Below are positions 9,354-12,888 of a stretch of 12,888 bases of DNA, piece by piece. Positions within the stretch are counted from its first letter, which is position 1, and the number at the start of each line of letters is the position of its first letter. The stretch is from DASPXY01 sp038227745. GTDB taxonomy: Bacteria; Planctomycetota; Planctomycetia; Gemmatales; Gemmataceae. The DNA lies in NCBI GenBank assembly GCA_038227745.1, contig JBBRPS010000231.1:1-12888 (forward strand), in the 5' to 3' direction. Position numbers and translations under genes: made by a program. Under the pieces are notes generated by a model. It ran no database searches and was not told the DNA's origin. It saw nothing but the letters and a program-made list of their open reading frames with translations.

Positions 9354-9989
9354 ATGCATTCCCGTTCCAACTCGGCTCTGGACGCCAGCGTCCTGGTCTT
9401 GAACAAGTTATTCATGGCGGTACACATCATCTCCGTGCGGCGGGCGTTCTGCCTGCTCTGCAAGGAGTTGGCCGAGGTTGTGAACCTGGAAGACGGCCAG
9501 TTCGCCACGTACAACTTCTCGACCTGGCGCGAGGTCAGCGAGTATCGGGCGGGGCACGTCCGCTGCCAGGACGACGACTGGGTCAAGACGGTCAGCAGCG
9601 AGATCCAGGTGCCGCGCGTCATCCGTCTGCTGAGCTACGAGAAGCTGCCCAGGCAGACGGTGAAGTTCAACCGCCGCAACATCTTCGCCCGCGACAACAA
9701 CCAGTGCCAGTACTGCGGCCGGAAGTTCCCGACCTCGGAACTGAGCCTGGATCACGTCCTCCCGCGCAGCCAGGGCGGCCAGAGCAGCTGGGAGAACATC
9801 GTCTGCGCCTGCGTCGCCTGCAACGTGCGCAAGGGCGGCCGTACCCCCAAACAGGCGCACATGGGCCTGATCCGCAAGCCGGAGAAACCCAAGCGCAGCC
9901 CGGTGCTCAACCAGAAGCTCACCCTGACCAAGTACCAGTCGTGGAGGACGTTCCTCGAGAACGCCTACTGGTCGGTCGAGCTGAAGTGA
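9354..9989 (+). CDS. HNH endonuclease-family protein
   Basis: The protein has 211 residues. The N-terminal 100 residues are a conserved segment (SALDASVLVLNKLFMAVHII ... IQVPRVIRLL) seen in stand-alone HNH proteins common in planctomycetes and many other bacteria. The HNH/zinc module is at about 109-165: NIFARDNNQCQYCG (Cys118, Cys121), LSLDHVLPRSQGG with Asp133-His134, then NIVCACVACN with Cys153 and Cys156 as the second zinc pair and the closing Asn. The nuclease core is therefore intact. Its biological role in these hosts is not known; repair or general nuclease functions are guesses. The ATG at 9354 is preceded by AAAGGGGG. The frame is open a further 33 codons upstream, but that part is Arg/Pro-rich and probably leader. 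A strong terminator follows 28 bases after the stop. Confidence 0.85.
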   Translation: MHSRSNSALDASVLVLNKLFMAVHIISVRRAFCLLCKELAEVVNLEDGQFATYNFSTWREVSEYRAGHVRCQDDDWVKTVSSEIQVPRVIRLLSYEKLPRQTVKFNRRNIFARDNNQCQYCGRKFPTSELSLDHVLPRSQGGQSSWENIVCACVACNVRKGGRTPKQAHMGLIRKPEKPKRSPVLNQKLTLTKYQSWRTFLENAYWSVELK

Positions 9990-10016
9990 GCCGCTGACCG
10001 ACCCCGCGACGGGCCT

Positions 10017-10078
10017 GGCCACGTGCCGCCGACGCCTCCGTCTTCGGACGCAGGCCAGGCGGCACGCGGCCGTTTTTT
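10017..10078 (+). terminator. Rho-independent terminator after the HNH gene
   Basis: The outer arms GGCCACGTGCCGCC (10017-10030) and GGCGGCACGCGGCC (10059-10072) pair with a single mismatch. Inside them is a smaller hairpin CGTC-TTCG-GACG with a UUCG tetraloop. A run of six T (10073-10078) follows the stem directly. This has all the parts of a strong intrinsic terminator on the plus strand. Confidence 0.9.
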
Positions 10079-10425
10079 CGCCGCCGCTGCCTTTACCCGC
10101 TCTCGCCCTTCAGCCAGGATGCCATTCTCCCTCTCACGTCGCCCGCCCGCTCTCCGCCTGCCTCCCGACCCGCCGCAGTCGTCCCCCTCACAGGCCGGCG
10201 CTTTTCGCTCACGTTCAGGGCGCAGATTGCCGATTCAACTCCAACGGCTCATGCCGGGTCGGAGAGCCTACGCATTGGCCGACGACACCGCCGTTCTCCC
10301 GTGACGGGATCGCGACGCGGTTCGCGCCGGACCATTCCTTCTTCGCGAGACACACCTGCGCCCCACACGCGACCGCGACCCCGCCGAATGGTCGTCGCAC
10401 GACCCGAGAACGAAAGGGAAGGACG
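10079..10425. other. 347-base gap without a recognisable gene
   Basis: This stretch separates the HNH terminator from the Kdo hydroxylase gene. The plus strand is pyrimidine-rich in its first half. No frame on either strand shows a recognisable protein, and I see no clear promoter, repeat or tRNA. The only structure noted is a small hairpin, GGTCGT-CGC-ACGACC, at 10390-10404, about 20 bases before the start codon. The promoter of the next gene presumably lies here. Confidence 0.5.
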
Positions 10426-11316
10426 ATGGGAGACGTCATCGCGCTGGACATCGCCCGCGGAGCGGGACCGGGGCTCACCGAGCGACTGGAGCGCGGCGAG
10501 GTCATCTATTACCCGGCCTGCCCCTTCCCGCTGCCCAACGCCGACCACCGTTATCTCCTCGAACAACGCCTCGCCAGCCGGGCGCATAAGAATATCAGTT
10601 ACCACCCGCACTCCGGGAAGGTGAACGGCTTCCTCGACCGCTCCCCCGATCACGCGGGGCGGCTGCGCGAGGTGCTGGCCCGCTTTTCGGGGATGGCGAC
10701 CGACTGGTTAAGCGCCACCCTGCCGCGCTACGTCAGCGGCTGGCGGCTCGACATGGTGAGCCTGCGGCCGGAGGAGGAGGCGACGCGGCAACTGCGGCAG
10801 ACGGCGCGCAACGACCTGCTGCACGTCGATGCCTTCCCGAGCCGCCCGACCAACGGCGCCCGCATCCTGCGCTTCTTCGTCAACATCAACCTCACCGAGC
10901 CGCGCGTCTGGGTCACGTCCGACCCCTTCGCCGTCCTGCTGTGGCGCTACGGCGCCCAGGCCGGGCTGCCGACGAGTGAGGCCGGCTGGGTCGGCCGCCT
11001 GGGCGAAGGCGTCCTGCGGGCGCTGCGGCTCAAGCGGCGGCGGTCGGTGTACGATGCGTTCATGCTCCGCCTGCACAACTTCCTGAAGGCGAACGCCGAC
11101 TTCCAGCAGGGCTGCGTCAAACGGGTCTGGAACTTTCCGCCCGGGTCGGCGTGGATGGTCATCACCGACACCGCGAGCCACGCCGTGCTGCGCGGCCGCT
11201 ACGCGCTGGAACACTCGTACTTCCTCGCCCCCCACACGCTGGCCCTGCCCGACGAGTCGCCCGCGGCGCTGCTGGAGGGTGCCTGCGGAAGGCGGGTCCT
11301 GGACCGGGCCGCCTGA
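10426..11316 (+). CDS. kdoO: Kdo hydroxylase family protein (Fe(II)/2-oxoglutarate-dependent)
   Basis: The 296-residue protein resembles KdoO, which hydroxylates the Kdo sugar of the lipid A inner core to Ko using Fe(II), O2 and 2-oxoglutarate. Family landmarks are LERGEVIYYPACPFPL (21-36), KNISYHPHSGKVNG (55-68), and LLHVDAFPSRP (131-141) followed by GARILRFFVNINLTEPRVW (144-162). His133 and Asp135 form the HxD iron site. TDTASHAVLRGRYALEHSYF (247-266) supplies the distal iron ligand His252 and Arg257 for the 2-oxoglutarate carboxylate. The catalytic set thus appears complete. It implies that the host makes Kdo-containing lipopolysaccharide. There is no signal peptide, consistent with action at the cytoplasmic face. 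AAGGGAAGG lies just before the ATG. It stands alone, convergent with the glycosyltransferase gene six bases away. Confidence 0.8.
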   Translation: MGDVIALDIARGAGPGLTERLERGEVIYYPACPFPLPNADHRYLLEQRLASRAHKNISYHPHSGKVNGFLDRSPDHAGRLREVLARFSGMATDWLSATLPRYVSGWRLDMVSLRPEEEATRQLRQTARNDLLHVDAFPSRPTNGARILRFFVNINLTEPRVWVTSDPFAVLLWRYGAQAGLPTSEAGWVGRLGEGVLRALRLKRRRSVYDAFMLRLHNFLKANADFQQGCVKRVWNFPPGSAWMVITDTASHAVLRGRYALEHSYFLAPHTLALPDESPAALLEGACGRRVLDRAA

Positions 11317-11322
11317 GCTTGA

Positions 11323-12576
11323 CTATCCCGCTGCCACGGCCGCTGCCGCCTTCGGTTGGCGCCCCCCCAGTTCCCGGTAGAACTCACACGTCCGCCGGGC
11401 GACGCTCGCCCAGCTGAAAAGGCGCTCGACGCGCTCTCGGGACCGCGCCCCCATTTGTTCGAGGCGCTCCGGGTCCACCAACAGGCTGTTGATCGCGGCG
11501 GCTAGGTCGAGGGCGAAGCGGGCCGGATCGCGTGGCTCGAAGTCCGCACCGCCCCGCGGCGCGAACGGCACCAGCAGCCCCGTCTGGCCGGGGACGACCA
11601 CCTCCTTGATTCCCCCGACCGCGGAGGCGACCACCGGCGTGCCGCACGCCATCGCCTCCAGGTTGATGATGCCGAACGGCTCGTACACCGACGGGCACAC
11701 GAACAGGGTCGCCTGGCTGTACAGCGGAATCAAGTCCTCGCGGGGAACGATGCGCGCGACCCAGATCACCTCGTTGGTCGTCGCCTTGCTCGCCTGCTCC
11801 ACCTTCTCCGCCATCTCCCGCCCGACCTCCTCCGTGTCCGGGGCGCCGGCGCACAGGACCACCTGGACGCCAGGGCGAAGGTGGGGGATGGCATGGACCA
11901 GGTGGATGATGCCCTTCTGGCGCGTGATCCGGCCGACGAACAGGATGAAGGGTTTGCCCGGGTCGATGCCGTAACGGACGAGGACGGCCGGGTCGCGGGT
12001 CGGCCGGTACTGGTCGAGATCGATGCCGTTGGGGATGACGCGGATCTTCTCGTGGGGGACGCCGTAGAGTTGGTGTACGTCCGCGCGCATCGACTCGGAG
12101 ACGGCGACGACGCCGTCGGCATTCCGGTAGGCCGTCTCCTCGATCCACGAGCTGGCCCGGTAGGCGGTGCCGAGCTGCTCCACTTTCCAGGGGCGGTGCG
12201 GCTCCAGCGAGTGCGTGGTGAGCACCAGCGGGGCGCCGGTGAGCTGCTTCAGCAGGCACCCGGCCAGGTGCGTGTACCAGGTGTGGCAGTGGACCACGTC
12301 CACCTGACCCAGCAGCCCGGTCATGACCAGGTCTCGGGCCAGGGTGTCCATGAACTTCTGGTGGCGACGGTCCTGATACGGCGGCGCGAAGCCGGCCTGG
12401 ACCCCCTGGACGGTCAGGTTCCCCTGCCGGACCACCTGCTCCCCGAAGGCGAGGACAGTCACCTGATGTTCGCCGTCGTCGATCCGGGTCAGCTCGCGGG
12501 TGAGGTACTCGACGTGGACCCCGGCGCCTCCGTAGACATGGGGCGGGTACTCGTTCGTCAGGAGCGCGATGCGCAT
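11323..12576 (-). CDS. glgA: GT4-family glycogen synthase (GlgA/GlgM-type)
   Basis: The 417-residue GT-B glycosyltransferase begins MRIALLTNEYPPHVYGGAGVHV, with the GGAG glucan/sugar-binding loop at 16-19. The C-terminal half has the donor-binding segments FVGRITRQKG (213-222) and the E-x7-E motif EPFGIINLE (299-307), followed by AMACGTPVV. The domain layout and length match the actinobacterial-type GlgA, now known in mycobacteria as GlgM, which uses ADP-glucose and can make alpha-maltose-1-phosphate for GlgE or extend glycogen. It is shorter than classical GlgA (about 475 residues). Which product it makes cannot be decided without seeing whether glgE/treS are in the genome. The ATG has AGGAA six bases upstream. 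An Ala-rich tail ends the protein, and its TAG stop lies six bases from the convergent kdoO stop. Confidence 0.8.
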   Translation of the reverse strand: MRIALLTNEYPPHVYGGAGVHVEYLTRELTRIDDGEHQVTVLAFGEQVVRQGNLTVQGVQAGFAPPYQDRRHQKFMDTLARDLVMTGLLGQVDVVHCHTWYTHLAGCLLKQLTGAPLVLTTHSLEPHRPWKVEQLGTAYRASSWIEETAYRNADGVVAVSESMRADVHQLYGVPHEKIRVIPNGIDLDQYRPTRDPAVLVRYGIDPGKPFILFVGRITRQKGIIHLVHAIPHLRPGVQVVLCAGAPDTEEVGREMAEKVEQASKATTNEVIWVARIVPREDLIPLYSQATLFVCPSVYEPFGIINLEAMACGTPVVASAVGGIKEVVVPGQTGLLVPFAPRGGADFEPRDPARFALDLAAAINSLLVDPERLEQMGARSRERVERLFSWASVARRTCEFYRELGGRQPKAAAAVAAG

Positions 12577-12692
12577 GAGGGTTCCTGCCTTCCGGCCGCA
12601 CTCCGCCGTTCCGGGGCGGGTACGTCTTCCGAACGGGTCAGTGCAATTGGCGCGCCGCGGGAGAACCGAGCGGGACAGGCGGGCAGGTCACT

Positions 12693-12888
12693 CCAGGCGA
12701 ACGGCCGGCGTGAGCCGGCTGGTCCTGCGCCCCTTCCAGGCGAACGGCCGGCGTGAGCCGGCTGGTCCTGCCGCCCCTTCCAGGCGAACGGCCGGCGTGA
12801 GCCGGCTGGTCCTGCCGCCCCTTCCAGGCGAACGGCCGGCGTGAGCCGGCTGGTCCTGCGCCCCTTCCAGGCGAACGGCCGGCGTGAG
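12693..12888. repeat. Tandem array of 43/44-bp REP-like hairpin units, running off the window
   Basis: Units start at 12693, 12736, 12780, 12824 and 12867 (the last is cut by the window edge), giving lengths 43, 44, 44, 43. Each unit holds CCAGGCGAACG, then the hairpin GCCGGC-GTGA-GCCGGC, then TGGTCCTG. The only difference between units is the spacer: GCGCCCCTT in units 1 and 4, CGCCCCTT preceded by an extra C in units 2 and 3. The core is nearly identical to the arms of the inverted repeat at 5370-5449. The array lies upstream of the GlgA-type gene, with 116 bases between the gene start and the first unit. Confidence 0.95.

Noticed and set aside
12569..12844. Open frames translating the hairpin array as a repetitive protein
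   Set aside because: The repetition (GERPA, TAGVSRLV) simply mirrors the DNA repeat. The alternating 43/44-bp units shift the frame, which is not expected of a repeat protein.
12693..12888. CRISPR array
   Set aside because: There are no variable spacers: the sequence between cores is the same apart from one base, so this is a tandem repeat. No cas genes are present.

Overview
The window looks like chromosomal DNA from a high-GC planctomycete, most likely of the Gemmata group. Three things point there. One gene encodes a zinc-finger/Ser-Thr kinase/PEGA-like/WD40-type fusion. A gene-tail fragment carries the 'DAAGHGWFVDPTP ... HELGH' signature found at the ends of large planctomycete proteins. 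Short GC-rich hairpin repeats of the 'GCCGGC-GTRA-GCCGGC' type sit between genes. This placement rests on recognised families, not on a database search.

Layout. Positions 1-760 (+) hold the tail of an unknown gene, overlapped by ATGA with a dCTP deaminase-family gene. Positions 760-4421 (-) hold, in transcription order, a lipoprotein of unknown function, a receptor-like Ser/Thr kinase whose last WD40-like blade has slipped out of frame, and a 5' remnant of an ECF-type sigma factor. Positions 4587-5351 (+) encode an SDR oxidoreductase. A perfect 35-bp inverted repeat follows in the convergent gap, next to the end of a leftward pair: a small membrane-anchored protein (7435-6962) and a four-S1-domain RNA-binding protein (6924-5452). 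Further right are a gene-tail fragment of a metalloprotease-like protein (7987-7628) and a MetE-like methyltransferase (9071-7995), both leftward. Divergent from these is an HNH endonuclease-family gene (9354-9989) with a strong terminator. Then come a probable Kdo hydroxylase gene (10426-11316, +) and a GlgA/GlgM-type glycosyltransferase gene (12576-11323, -), convergent with only 6 bases between their stop codons. From 12693 to the window edge runs a tandem array of 43/44-bp repeats. Its core is the same as the arms of the palindrome at 5370-5449.

How the genes relate. Most look like independent housekeeping or envelope genes: nucleotide metabolism, one-carbon/methyl transfer, translation, glycogen or maltose-1-phosphate synthesis, and lipopolysaccharide core modification. 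The lipoprotein and kinase may form a cell-surface sensing pair. I found no convincing defence system, CRISPR array, integrase or transposase. The most unusual content is the hairpin repeat family in two arrangements, the frameshifted kinase gene with a sigma-factor stump at its 3' end, and the amputated metalloprotease tail.
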